In this document: positions 1-9,601 of the stretch, piece after piece
How positions within the stretch are numbered: the stretch's first letter is position 1
How the letters are laid out: each line of letters begins with the position of its first letter
DNA from: Novosphingobium sp. SG751A
GTDB lineage: Bacteria; Pseudomonadota; Alphaproteobacteria; Sphingomonadales; Sphingomonadaceae
Direction of reading: 5' to 3'
NCBI RefSeq assembly: GCF_013149295.1
Contig: NZ_JABGCB010000015.1
Location: forward strand, 62,001 to 126,000
Length of the DNA stretch: 64,000 bases
The notes under the pieces: generated by a model
Told to the model about the DNA's origin: nothing
Databases searched by the model: none
Seen by the model: the letters and a program-made list of their open reading frames with translations, nothing else
Translations under genes and position numbers: made by a program

Positions 1-2
1 TC

Positions 3-3000
3 GACGCGGTCCTGCTCGACGGACGCAGCGTGGATGGCACCGGCACCGTCAATGTCACCACAGTCTCGGCCAGCACCGATCTGAGCGCCGTTCTGCCCAG
101 CACGATTGATTTCACCCATGACAGCGCGCTCACCGTCGTCAGCGGCAACCTGACCGAGGGCAGCGCCACCGTCACCCTGCCCGCTCTGAGCGCGGGCCAT
201 GTGCTGGCGCTGACCGCCGCGCAGGCCAATACGCTGGTCGTTGCGGGCAGCGCAGGCACGGTCGACGTTCAGGGCGATGTCGCGGCCAATGCCGATCTGA
301 CTGCGATTGCGGCCGGCATCGCCATCAGCTTTGCCGATGCATCCGACCCGCAATCGGGCGCGCAGATCACCATCGCCGATGCCCACACCCTGACCATGGC
401 CAGCGACCAGTTGACCGGACAGAAGGTGCTGGCCGACACCGCGCATAATGCGAGCGGCACGCTGGTCGTGCTGGGTCGCGGCGGCGCGGCAACGGCGCTG
501 ACCTCGGCGGCGGATCTCGGCGCGGTGGCGGCCACTATTGACCTGACGGGCATCACCAATCTGCATGTGGCGAGCGGCGTTTTGGAAGATGCCACCACGG
601 CCTCTTATGCCCTCACCCTGCCCACGCTGGTTTCGAGCCAGACCTTGCTGGTCAATGCCGACCAACTGGGCGGCGGCGCGCTGACGCTTTCGGGCGTTGG
701 CACGGCGGACGTCCGGGGCGATGTGGCCAGTGTATCGCTCAACCTTTCGGGTCTGGCCGATACGGTCCATCTCTCGCTGCTGGACAATCTCGACAATGCC
801 ATCGACATCGACACCGGCCTCGCCCTGACGGTCAAGGCGGCCCATGCCTCGAACCAGACGATCACCGGCAGCGGCAGTCTGATCGTGGTGGACGACAGCG
901 CCCATGCCGCCGCGCTGGTGGCCGATCTCAGCCATGTTTCGGCCGAAACGATTGACCTGACCCAATTTGCCGGGCTGCATGTGGGCGGCGGGGCCGCGCT
1001 CGACCATCTGGTCGATGCGACCGGCACGCTGGCGCTGACCCTGCCGGTGCTGGCCAATGGGCAGACACTGGTGCTGACCACGGCGCAGCTTGACGGCGAT
1101 CTGCCCTTGCAGGTGCTGGGCAGCGGCACGGTCGAAGTGACCGGCACGCTGGACGATCAGGCGATCAACCTGACCGGCATTGCCGCGGCCAACACAATCC
1201 TGTTCGACGGCGGTGCGCTGACCATGGACCATGGCGCGCATCTGACCGCCACCGCCGGACAGCTTGACGGCCAAACCATCGCCACCATCGATGCCGACAG
1301 CACGATCACGTTGGCCGATGCGGCGCCCGCCCCGGTGCTGAGCGCGGCAGACATTACCGCCGCGCTGACCGCGAACGCCAATGCCGCGATCCTTGGCAAT
1401 GTGGTCGATACGGCGGCCAATCTGGCCACGCTGGATTGGGGTAATTACGGCTTCCTCACCAGCGTCCACGGCACGGTAACGGCCACCACCGCCGCCACGC
1501 TGGCGCAGGCCAGTGTGCTGTTCAACATCAACTATTACCGCGCGGGCATGGCCACTTTTTCGGTGGCCGACACGCTGGCCCATTTCACCGCCGCGCCGCA
1601 ATGGCTGATCGATCAGGCGGTCGAGCGGGCCTCGTTCAATGGCGGCACCATCACCATCACCGATCCGGTCTCGCTGGCCGACGCCGCCGCGCTGGTGGCG
1701 GCCAATCTGGCCTATCAGACCAATGACCAGCAGCAGGTCGATGGCCAGAGCTGGAACGGTATCACCTTCACCGTCTCTGACAGCGCCTCGGCTCTGGCGG
1801 CGCTGAGCAACAGCGATGCCACCAGCCTGCATGACGCGCTGGCTTTTGGCGGCGGGTCGATCACCGTCACCGGCACGGCCACCGCCGCGCAGGCGTCAAC
1901 GCTGGTCGCCGCCTATGGCGCTCTGGTGCATTACAGCGTGGCCGATACGGCCGCCGCCATCGTTGCGCGCCACACCGCCGACGGCAACTGGAACTTCCTG
2001 ACCGATGCGGCCGCCGTGGAAGTGACGGGCGGCACCAGCGCGGCCAATGCCGCCACGCTGGAGGCCTCGGGCGTGTCTGGGCTGGCCATCGACATGGTCA
2101 GCGACAGCGCAGCCAATATCGCCTCGGCCATCACCGCCAATTCCCATTTCCTGGACAGTGTGGGCAGGGTCAGCCTGACCTCGGGCGTGGCGGTTGCCTC
2201 GCTGGGTTCGGCGGGCGCGCAGAGCGTCGATTTCGTGTCGGACACGGTTGCCAATCTGATGACCATGGTGCCCGGCTCTTATACCAAGCTGACCGCCAGC
2301 GCGGTGATCTCGGCCACCGGCACGGCCACCGCCGCGCAAGCCCAGACCATCCTGCAAAACTATTACAACTATCTGGGCGGCGGCAATAATTTCCCCAATG
2401 CCACCAATGAAAAGACCCATCTGCTGATCAGCATTGCCGATACGGCGGCGCATGTAACGGCGCTGGGCGTGGCCGATCTGGCGCGCCTGTCGGGCGGGGT
2501 GCATATCACCGATGCGGCCAATGCCACGCAGGGAGTCGAACTGGCATGGCTGGGCGCCAATTCGGGCGCGCATATCTATTATTCGGTGGCCGACAGCGCG
2601 GCCAATCTGACCGCGCAGATCACCGGCGCCATCGCCGCCCGCGTGACCGGCACGATCACCGCCACTACCGCCGCCACCGCCGAGCAGGCCTATACGCTCT
2701 ATGGGCTGGCCACGGCCAATGGCGTGAGTGCGCCGGTGCTCTTCACGCTGAGCGACAGCGCGGCCAATGTTGCCGTCGCGATCACCGCCCATGGCGCTAC
2801 CTTCCTTGGTGGGGCCGCGGCGATCATCGTGACCGATACGGTGACGGTCGCACAGGCCAGCGCGATCCTTGCCGCCGCCGGCCAGAACGCAAGTGTCAGC
2901 TTTGCCTCGCTGAGCGACACGGCCGCCGCCGTGAACGGCGCGAATGCGGGCCTGCTCGACCATGTGAGCGGCACGGTGACCAAGGTGTTGACCTCGGGCA

Positions 3001-6000
3001 GCACCGACCTGAGCGGGGTGAGCGCCAATATCGACCTGCGGGGCATGAGCGCGCAGGGTGTGGCGCTCGATGCCAACACGTCGCGCAACACGATCGTGCT
3101 GAACCAGTTGGTGAGCAGCGCGGGCAACACCTTGACGCGCGAAGCTTACAGCGTGCTGCTGCCCACTCTGGCCGCCACGCAGACGCTCTATGTCGATGCC
3201 GCGCAACTGGCCGGGGCGCTGGCCGCCGCGGTGGCGGGCAGCGGGCATCTCGTGCTTGCGGGCGATATTGCGGCCAACACCGACCTGACCGGCGTTGGCG
3301 CGACGATTGACGTCTCGTTCAAGGACGATGGCGAAAGCGGCACCTTTGGCACCGTGGCGCTGGGTATGGGCGCGCATCTGACCGCGCATGACGCTCAGAT
3401 TTCGGCCCATGCCATCACCGGCGCAGGCACGCTGATCGTGCTGGGCGGAGGCAATGGCGGGCATCTGTCGGGCGCGCTCGACCTGTCCTCGATCAGCGCC
3501 GGCATCGACCTGACGCAGGCCCTGCTCTCGGTGGAAACCACGCCGGGTGCGCATCAGGGACAGTTGGTCGACAATGGCTATTACATCACCCTACCCGTCC
3601 TGACCGGCCAGACGGTCAGCCTGACGATTGCCGAACTGACCGGGCAACTGGCCATTACCGGCACCGGCACGCTCGATCTGCAAGGCGATATCACCAGCTC
3701 GCTCGACCTGACCTATCTGCCCGCCACGATCGCCCTGTCCTTCCTGGATGGCGCGGATGCGGGCGGTCTGGCCACGGTCAATGTCTCGGGTACGGCGCAG
3801 GCCGAGACGGTCCTGACGCTGAGCGCCGAGCAGGCCAGCGATCAATATATCACCGGCAATGCCTATGCCCGGATCGAGCTGCCCTATGCGGCATCGACCA
3901 CAACCAACCTGTCGGACCAGACCGATCTGGCGCATGTGTTCTCCACCGCCTTTGCCACCAATGCGGCATGGGCGGGCGCATTGCAGGCGGCCAACAACGG
4001 CCTTGCCGGAAAAATCGCGGCGACCGATACCGGCGTGGTGCTGACAGGCGGCAACAGCGACGGGGCGTTCGAAAACTTCCAGTTCACGGCCAGCGCCACC
4101 GGCACCTATACGTTCACCGCCAATTTCCAGAACAATTACCACGGCGCCTACAGCTACACCGACTCCTATGGCACCCACACCTATAACCCCGACAGCGACC
4201 GCTATTATATCACCACCAACATCAATGGCGGCAACAATCAGGTCGTTGGCTGGACCAGCGCCTCGGGTTCGACCACCTATACGGTAACGATGGTGGAGGG
4301 CGAAACGCTCTCGATCTATCTCTACACGCCATCGGGTCGCACGGCGGGGCCCGATGGCGCGCTCACCTCGCCCAGCACGCTGACGCTTTCGGACGGCGGC
4401 TTCTCGACCGTGGGCGGCACGGCGGCGGAATTGAACGTCACCGTGGGTCAGGACACCGACCTTTCGGGCGCGGCCGATCCGCTGGCCTATGTGCCGGTCG
4501 ATCTCTTCACGCTGGCCAACAATGCCGTGCTGACCATGACCGGGCTGGAGGCCAATGGCCACACCGTTTCGGGCAGCGGTGCGGTGGTGATCTCGGGCAA
4601 TATCGTCTCGGGCTGGGTCGATCTGACCCATGTGATGACGCCCATGACCTTCACCAACTCGGTCAATGACGAAGAGGTGCTGGGCATCAATGGCGACAAC
4701 TGGCTGCGCCTGACGGCCACGCAGGCCAACGGGCTGTTCACCAATGGCGGCACGGTCAATATCGGCGGCGATATCGCCGACGGCGCCAATGCGCTGATCG
4801 ACCTCACGCATATCCAATCGACCCTGTCGTTCGAGGACACTTCGCTGACCTCGCGCGATGTCTCGGCCTATACGGCGCTGAACACGCCCACCACGATCAG
4901 CCGCAACGAGCTGAACACCCTGTCCTATACCAATGGCTGGAATTACGGTCAGCTCTATGTCGGCAGCAGCAACGAACTGGTGCTGCGCGCCGATCAGGCC
5001 AACTGGCATTCAGTATCGGGCTCGGGCATGACCTATGTTGTCGGCAATGTCGATGGCAGCGACCTCTCGCTGCTGGGCATCACCTCGGCGCTCAGCTTCT
5101 GGGACGGCATCGTGGCCAATCCCTATGGCGGCGATGATACCGAGGACGCGCGCTCGACCGGCAAGGGTTCGATCACCCTGGCGGATCAGTCCACCATGGA
5201 GGTGATCGGCAACCAGTTGGACGGCAATTACATTCTGGGCGATGGCTCGAATGTGGTGCGCGTCTATGGCGCGCTGGGCGATGCCGGCCACGCCATCGAT
5301 CTGTCGCACATCACCACCAGCATCGACCTTGCCTATGCCTATGACCACAATGTCACGCTGGTCACCGGGCTGAACGGTCAGGGCAATGTCACCACCAACA
5401 ACGGCTCGATCACGGTGGGCTTCAATGCGCTGACCGGCGGGCAAAAGATCACAATCGCCAATTCAATCTCCGGCACGTACAATACGCTGTCGGCCTATCT
5501 GCCGCAGACGTGGAATGCCGATCAGACCGTCACGATCTATTCGCGCGACGCCACCGACCTTTCGCTCGACACGCGCAATTATGACAATGGCTCGATCGTG
5601 CTGGACGAAGGCGGGAATGCGGTTGGCGCCAAAGTGCTGATCTCCCATGTCGAGGATCTGCTCAGCAATGGGCTGGTCAACGGCGACTTCTCGCAGATCA
5701 ACGCCTCGCTGGTCACGCTCAATTTCGGCAGCCGTCAGGGCAGTGTCCTGAGCTATGCCGGCAGCTTCGGTTCGGCCACGGTGCTGATCGATGATGGCGT
5801 CAATGTAGTCATGGATGGCGCGGTGGCCAGCGGGGTCTATTTCGACACGCAATATAACGGCTATCGCTGGAACGGCAGCGGCTTTGGCGTGGTGGGCATC
5901 AACACGTTGACCGCCAATGCCGATCTGACCAACACGGTCAATGATCCCTCCAGCTTCAACCTGACGCTGCCCAACATCTATGGCCATGTGGACATTGACA

Positions 6001-9000
6001 TCTCCTATGGCGCGGTGGGTTCGGCCTATCTGCCCAATGGCGCGGCTGCGATCACCTGGAACGCTGGCCTTGGCCAGTTCACCAACGGCACCTATGCGAT
6101 CACCCTGCCGACCTTTGACGGCGAAAACGGGCTGATCGTCAACGCCAGCCAACTCAGCGGCGGCACCGGCTTCACGTTGGATGGCAGCGGCTTTGTCGGC
6201 GTTGAGGGCAATATCGCGGCCGACCTTGATCTGACCGCTCTCAACACTGATTTCGCGGTCTATTTTGGCTCGAACGCCACCAATATCCGCAATCTGGCGC
6301 ACGGCCAGACCTATCCCGCCGGATGGGACAACTGGTCCGCCTATAGCGGCACCGCGGTCAGCACCGGCGTTGCGCTGACGCTGCGCCCGGATCAGGTCTA
6401 TAACCATATCAACGTCTCAGGCGCAGGCACGCTGGCGCTGGCCTCGGGGGCCTTTGCCTATGAGGATGAGTTCGGCGATGTCGATCTGATCTCGGTCACG
6501 GCCAATATCGACCTGACCGCGCTGGGCAGCGACACCGGATCGAGCGGCGGCATCGCGCAGGACGGCACGCGCTATGGCACGATCGTCAACTATCGCGAGG
6601 GCAACAGCTGGATCAACTATACCGGCGGCTATCTGCTGGGTAACGGCGGCTATCAACTGCTGCTGCCCACGCTGGGTGCAACCCAGAACCTGACCGTCAA
6701 TGCCGATCAACTGGCGGGCAACAACGGCTTCAACCTTTCGGGCACGGTCAATGGCGCAAACCGCTCGCTGCTCGACATCAAGGGCACGGTCAACAGCCAT
6801 GTCGTACTGACCAATGTGACCAACAGCGTGACCGTCAGCTTTAAGGACGGCAGCGAAACCGGCCTGGGCGTGGCCACGGTCAATGCCTCGGGTCAGCTCG
6901 TTGCGCGCATCGACCAGCTCGACACGCAGAACATCAATGGCGCGGGCACGGTCTATGCCGGGATCACCGGCACCGTGCCGCAGATCAGCGCGGCGGATGC
7001 CAGCGCCCTGCAACAGATGGCCACCGGCCACACCGCCGACCTGACCGGCATCTCCGCCAATCTTGATCTGACCGCCCTGTCCACCACCAACACGCTGGCG
7101 GGCCTGACCATCAACGGCAGCGGCAAATTTGCCGATGGCACGGACGCGACCAAGCTGGTCGATCTGCCCGCGCTGGTCGCCGGACAGACGCTGACCGTGA
7201 CGGCGCGCGAAATGACCGGGCAACTGGCGCTGACCAAGGCGGCGCAGAATGGCGGCGGCACGATCGACATTCAGGGCAACATGTCCGACACCACCGGCAC
7301 GGTCGATCTGACCCATGTGCAGGATGGCATCGACGTTTCCTTTGCCGACAATGCCAATGCCGATCTGTCGATCGCCGGGTCCAGTGCCCAACTGGTCATC
7401 AAGGGCGATCAGGCCAGCGGCCTGACCATCACCGGCGACGGCACCAGCGCGGCGGCCTATAATAACGCGGGCAGCTCGGGCAGCCGCTTTACCGGGGCCG
7501 CCGTGGTGCTGGCCGATAACGACAATGGCACGCTTTCAACGCTTTCGGGCGCCAATTCGGCCACGGTGGATCTCTCGGGCATTTCGGCCAATCTCGATCT
7601 GACGGGGCTGACCGGCATGGCCGTGGATGGCAATGGCGCGCTTTCGGACGGCCAGGGCAAGCTCTCGCTGGGCACATTGCGCGCGCAGCAGACGGTCAAG
7701 GTCAATGCCGCACAGCTCGCCTCGCTCAGCGCAGGCGGCACCGGGCGCGTAATCCTCAACGGCCAGACCGGCAGTATCGTGGACGTGCGCGGCAATATCG
7801 CCTCGGGCCTGTCGGTCAATCTGACCGGCATCGTGGGGTCGACCGTCTCCTTCGTCGATACCGCCGATGTCACGGCCAATGCCATCTCGGTGACGGGCAC
7901 GCTGACCATGCTGGCCGAACAGTTTGACGCGGCGGGCGGCATGAAGATCAGCGGCACCGGCGCGCTCTGGCTGAACGCCACGCAGGCCGTCACCACCGTC
8001 AACTGGACCGACAGCGCCCAGACGCCCAGCTATTACATCGCCAACACCGGCCTTTCCTCGACGCTGGATGTTCAGGCCAGCACCACGCTGGTGGCGGGCG
8101 GCGGCGGGCTGATGCCCACCACGATGCAGATCAAGGTGGAAAACAGCCAGACGCTCACCTCGGGCTATGCCTATGTCTCGGGCCGCACGATCTATGACGC
8201 GGGCCATGTGTACAGCTATGATGCGCAGACGGGCACCTATACCGTCACCGGCGGCGCACTGGTGGTGACAGGCGCCTCGGGCGGCACGCTGGATCTGAGC
8301 CATGTGACCGTCGGCACGCTGGACCTGACGCAATATAGCGGCACCAGCTTCAGCGGTCTTTGGACCGATCTGACTGATCACGCGCTGTTGATGAATGACA
8401 ATCAGGCCAGCACCCATGCCTTTACCGCCGGCGGCAATGGCGGCGCGCTGACCGTGATGGCCACCGCGCCCGCGACCTATCATGACTTCAGCGGCATTGA
8501 CGCCAGCGTCAACAGCCTGCTGGTGGTCAATGGAGCGGCCAACATGGCCGATGCGATCAGCGGGGGCAATCACACGCTGCTCAACGTGTTCAGCCATGTC
8601 GGGCTGGATTACACCACCGGACAACTCACCGTCTCGGCCGATCAGGTCAGCGGCATGAGCTGGTCGCGCTTTACCGGCACGGGCGGGCTCTATGTCCGCG
8701 ACGATGCGGCCACCTATCACAGCGGGGCCGAAACGCTCTATGGCACCAACAACAATGACACGTTTGCGGGCGGCGGTTATGGCGACACGATCGACCTGAC
8801 CGGCAGCACCAGCGCCAAGGGCGGCACCGATACGATCGCCTTCTCGACGCTGGCGGGCAGCAATGGGCATACGGTCGATTTCTCGATTTCCGGCTTCACC
8901 ACCGGGGCGGGGCTTGGCCATGACATCCTGAACTTCTCGGCGCTGTCCTCGCACACGGCGCACAGCGGTGCGGGCGATATCTCGGCGGTCAGCCTTGGCG

Positions 9001-9338
9001 CAGTGCCTTCCACGCTCGCTCAGGAAGTGATCGTCGTCACCGACAGCTTTGGCGCGGATGCTTCGGGCGTGGCCTCGGTGTTCGGTGCGGGCAGCAATCT
9101 GCTCAACAAGGCGCTGGCCGCGGTGGGCAACACCGATGCGGTGTTCATCGTCGCCCTGTCCGACCCCAATGACGGCGGCAGCGGCGCGCCTGCGGTCAAT
9201 TTCGGCATCTGGCACTGGCAGGCAACCAATGGCAGCAACGGCTATGTCCACGCGGGCGAGCTGACCGAAATCGGCGTGCTGCACGGCCTGACCCAGACCC
9301 AGATCGCGGCGATGACCAGCGCGAACGTTATCGGGTGA
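3..9338 (+). CDS. Giant repeat-containing type I secreted adhesin (5'-partial)
   Basis: The reading frame is open to the left window edge, so the start is outside; about 3,110 C-terminal residues are visible. It is acidic, rich in Gly/Ala/Thr/Asp, and I find no cysteine. Most of it is beta-strand-type repeats: one class carries G-x-V-x-GDIA...DLT followed by SF-D, another carries VADTAANL-like units (nt 1400-2960). Only one RTX-like stretch is visible near the end (YGTNNNDTFAGGGYGDTIDL, nt about 8740-8800), followed by about 180 residues resembling the C-terminal secretion domain of RTX/BapA/LapA-type proteins. A complete type I secretion system follows on the same strand. Likely a surface or biofilm adhesin; ligand unknown. 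Strong on the T1SS-substrate class, weak on function. Confidence 0.85.
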   Translation, partial: DAVLLDGRSVDGTGTVNVTTVSASTDLSAVLPSTIDFTHDSALTVVSGNLTEGSATVTLPALSAGHVLALTAAQANTLVVAGSAGTVDVQGDVAANADLTAIAAGIAISFADASDPQSGAQITIADAHTLTMASDQLTGQKVLADTAHNASGTLVVLGRGGAATALTSAADLGAVAATIDLTGITNLHVASGVLEDATTASYALTLPTLVSSQTLLVNADQLGGGALTLSGVGTADVRGDVASVSLNLSGLADTVHLSLLDNLDNAIDIDTGLALTVKAAHASNQTITGSGSLIVVDDSAHAAALVADLSHVSAETIDLTQFAGLHVGGGAALDHLVDATGTLALTLPVLANGQTLVLTTAQLDGDLPLQVLGSGTVEVTGTLDDQAINLTGIAAANTILFDGGALTMDHGAHLTATAGQLDGQTIATIDADSTITLADAAPAPVLSAADITAALTANANAAILGNVVDTAANLATLDWGNYGFLTSVHGTVTATTAATLAQASVLFNINYYRAGMATFSVADTLAHFTAAPQWLIDQAVERASFNGGTITITDPVSLADAAALVAANLAYQTNDQQQVDGQSWNGITFTVSDSASALAALSNSDATSLHDALAFGGGSITVTGTATAAQASTLVAAYGALVHYSVADTAAAIVARHTADGNWNFLTDAAAVEVTGGTSAANAATLEASGVSGLAIDMVSDSAANIASAITANSHFLDSVGRVSLTSGVAVASLGSAGAQSVDFVSDTVANLMTMVPGSYTKLTASAVISATGTATAAQAQTILQNYYNYLGGGNNFPNATNEKTHLLISIADTAAHVTALGVADLARLSGGVHITDAANATQGVELAWLGANSGAHIYYSVADSAANLTAQITGAIAARVTGTITATTAATAEQAYTLYGLATANGVSAPVLFTLSDSAANVAVAITAHGATFLGGAAAIIVTDTVTVAQASAILAAAGQNASVSFASLSDTAAAVNGANAGLLDHVSGTVTKVLTSGSTDLSGVSANIDLRGMSAQGVALDANTSRNTIVLNQLVSSAGNTLTREAYSVLLPTLAATQTLYVDAAQLAGALAAAVAGSGHLVLAGDIAANTDLTGVGATIDVSFKDDGESGTFGTVALGMGAHLTAHDAQISAHAITGAGTLIVLGGGNGGHLSGALDLSSISAGIDLTQALLSVETTPGAHQGQLVDNGYYITLPVLTGQTVSLTIAELTGQLAITGTGTLDLQGDITSSLDLTYLPATIALSFLDGADAGGLATVNVSGTAQAETVLTLSAEQASDQYITGNAYARIELPYAASTTTNLSDQTDLAHVFSTAFATNAAWAGALQAANNGLAGKIAATDTGVVLTGGNSDGAFENFQFTASATGTYTFTANFQNNYHGAYSYTDSYGTHTYNPDSDRYYITTNINGGNNQVVGWTSASGSTTYTVTMVEGETLSIYLYTPSGRTAGPDGALTSPSTLTLSDGGFSTVGGTAAELNVTVGQDTDLSGAADPLAYVPVDLFTLANNAVLTMTGLEANGHTVSGSGAVVISGNIVSGWVDLTHVMTPMTFTNSVNDEEVLGINGDNWLRLTATQANGLFTNGGTVNIGGDIADGANALIDLTHIQSTLSFEDTSLTSRDVSAYTALNTPTTISRNELNTLSYTNGWNYGQLYVGSSNELVLRADQANWHSVSGSGMTYVVGNVDGSDLSLLGITSALSFWDGIVANPYGGDDTEDARSTGKGSITLADQSTMEVIGNQLDGNYILGDGSNVVRVYGALGDAGHAIDLSHITTSIDLAYAYDHNVTLVTGLNGQGNVTTNNGSITVGFNALTGGQKITIANSISGTYNTLSAYLPQTWNADQTVTIYSRDATDLSLDTRNYDNGSIVLDEGGNAVGAKVLISHVEDLLSNGLVNGDFSQINASLVTLNFGSRQGSVLSYAGSFGSATVLIDDGVNVVMDGAVASGVYFDTQYNGYRWNGSGFGVVGINTLTANADLTNTVNDPSSFNLTLPNIYGHVDIDISYGAVGSAYLPNGAAAITWNAGLGQFTNGTYAITLPTFDGENGLIVNASQLSGGTGFTLDGSGFVGVEGNIAADLDLTALNTDFAVYFGSNATNIRNLAHGQTYPAGWDNWSAYSGTAVSTGVALTLRPDQVYNHINVSGAGTLALASGAFAYEDEFGDVDLISVTANIDLTALGSDTGSSGGIAQDGTRYGTIVNYREGNSWINYTGGYLLGNGGYQLLLPTLGATQNLTVNADQLAGNNGFNLSGTVNGANRSLLDIKGTVNSHVVLTNVTNSVTVSFKDGSETGLGVATVNASGQLVARIDQLDTQNINGAGTVYAGITGTVPQISAADASALQQMATGHTADLTGISANLDLTALSTTNTLAGLTINGSGKFADGTDATKLVDLPALVAGQTLTVTAREMTGQLALTKAAQNGGGTIDIQGNMSDTTGTVDLTHVQDGIDVSFADNANADLSIAGSSAQLVIKGDQASGLTITGDGTSAAAYNNAGSSGSRFTGAAVVLADNDNGTLSTLSGANSATVDLSGISANLDLTGLTGMAVDGNGALSDGQGKLSLGTLRAQQTVKVNAAQLASLSAGGTGRVILNGQTGSIVDVRGNIASGLSVNLTGIVGSTVSFVDTADVTANAISVTGTLTMLAEQFDAAGGMKISGTGALWLNATQAVTTVNWTDSAQTPSYYIANTGLSSTLDVQASTTLVAGGGGLMPTTMQIKVENSQTLTSGYAYVSGRTIYDAGHVYSYDAQTGTYTVTGGALVVTGASGGTLDLSHVTVGTLDLTQYSGTSFSGLWTDLTDHALLMNDNQASTHAFTAGGNGGALTVMATAPATYHDFSGIDASVNSLLVVNGAANMADAISGGNHTLLNVFSHVGLDYTTGQLTVSADQVSGMSWSRFTGTGGLYVRDDAATYHSGAETLYGTNNNDTFAGGGYGDTIDLTGSTSAKGGTDTIAFSTLAGSNGHTVDFSISGFTTGAGLGHDILNFSALSSHTAHSGAGDISAVSLGAVPSTLAQEVIVVTDSFGADASGVASVFGAGSNLLNKALAAVGNTDAVFIVALSDPNDGGSGAPAVNFGIWHWQATNGSNGYVHAGELTEIGVLHGLTQTQIAAMTSANVIG
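240..7880 (+). repeat. Protein-level repeat family 1 (GDIA-DLT modules)
   Basis: At least ten degenerate copies within the adhesin frame share a hydrophobic strand, G-T-V-D-V-x-GDIA, DLT-x-I, and then SFAD or SFKD. Approximate nucleotide starts are 255, 700, 1130, 3240, 3670, 4750, 6210, 6780, 7260 and 7780. Many are preceded by LPTL-x-QTL-x-V-x-AxQL. The copies are well diverged, so this is an old array rather than a recent tandem expansion. Confidence 0.7.
1395..2970 (+). repeat. Protein-level repeat family 2 (DTAANL modules)
   Basis: About ten consecutive units of roughly 46-69 residues each open with a V-[AS]-D-[TS]-A-A-[NA] motif (VVDTAANLATL, VSDSAANIASA, VADSAANLTAQ, LSDSAANVAVA and others). 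They end in an ITVTD-type strand followed by TVAQA. They form one contiguous block that interrupts family 1. Similar units are common in large secreted proteins of alphaproteobacteria; a specific function is not known to me. Confidence 0.7.
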
Positions 9339-9387
9339 TCGCGGGACATGGGGGACGGTGCAGATCGCAACGCCCCCCAGCCAGCCC

Positions 9388-9409
9388 CCCGCCCTGCGGT
9401 TGGGGCGGG
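9388..9409 (+). terminator. GC-rich hairpin after the adhesin gene
   Basis: CCCGCCC (9388-9394) pairs with GGGCGGG (9403-9409) around an 8-nt loop, 50 nt after the adhesin stop codon. No T-tract follows, so it may act as a 3' stabilising or attenuating hairpin rather than a classical intrinsic terminator. An AT-richer stretch near 9475-9510 could hold a promoter for the secretion genes. Confidence 0.35.
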
Positions 9410-9601
9410 ATATGGAACGAAAACCGTTGGACATGGCCCTGCCGCGCCCTGCCCCCAGCCTCGCATCAAGGCATAGTATCTTGTGTTAAATCATTATCTT
9501 ACCCTTAAGCGTCCTGCCATCCGGGTTGCGCCATTCTCGACCATTCGCGGCTTCACTTGAACAAGGCCCACGGGCACAAAATCAGGAACCGCCTGAAAGC
9601 C

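Noticed and set aside
1896..3554. Long minus-strand open frame (552 codons) opposite the adhesin
   Set aside because: It is a high-GC shadow frame, rich in Arg/Gly/His with no recognisable domain; the plus-strand repeats explain the sequence. The same applies to 3591-5009, 5463-6407, 6417-7391 and 7536-9434.
9339..9556. Small RNA or riboswitch between adhesin and secretion genes
   Set aside because: Only one GC-rich hairpin is visible; no conserved RNA motif could be recognised.
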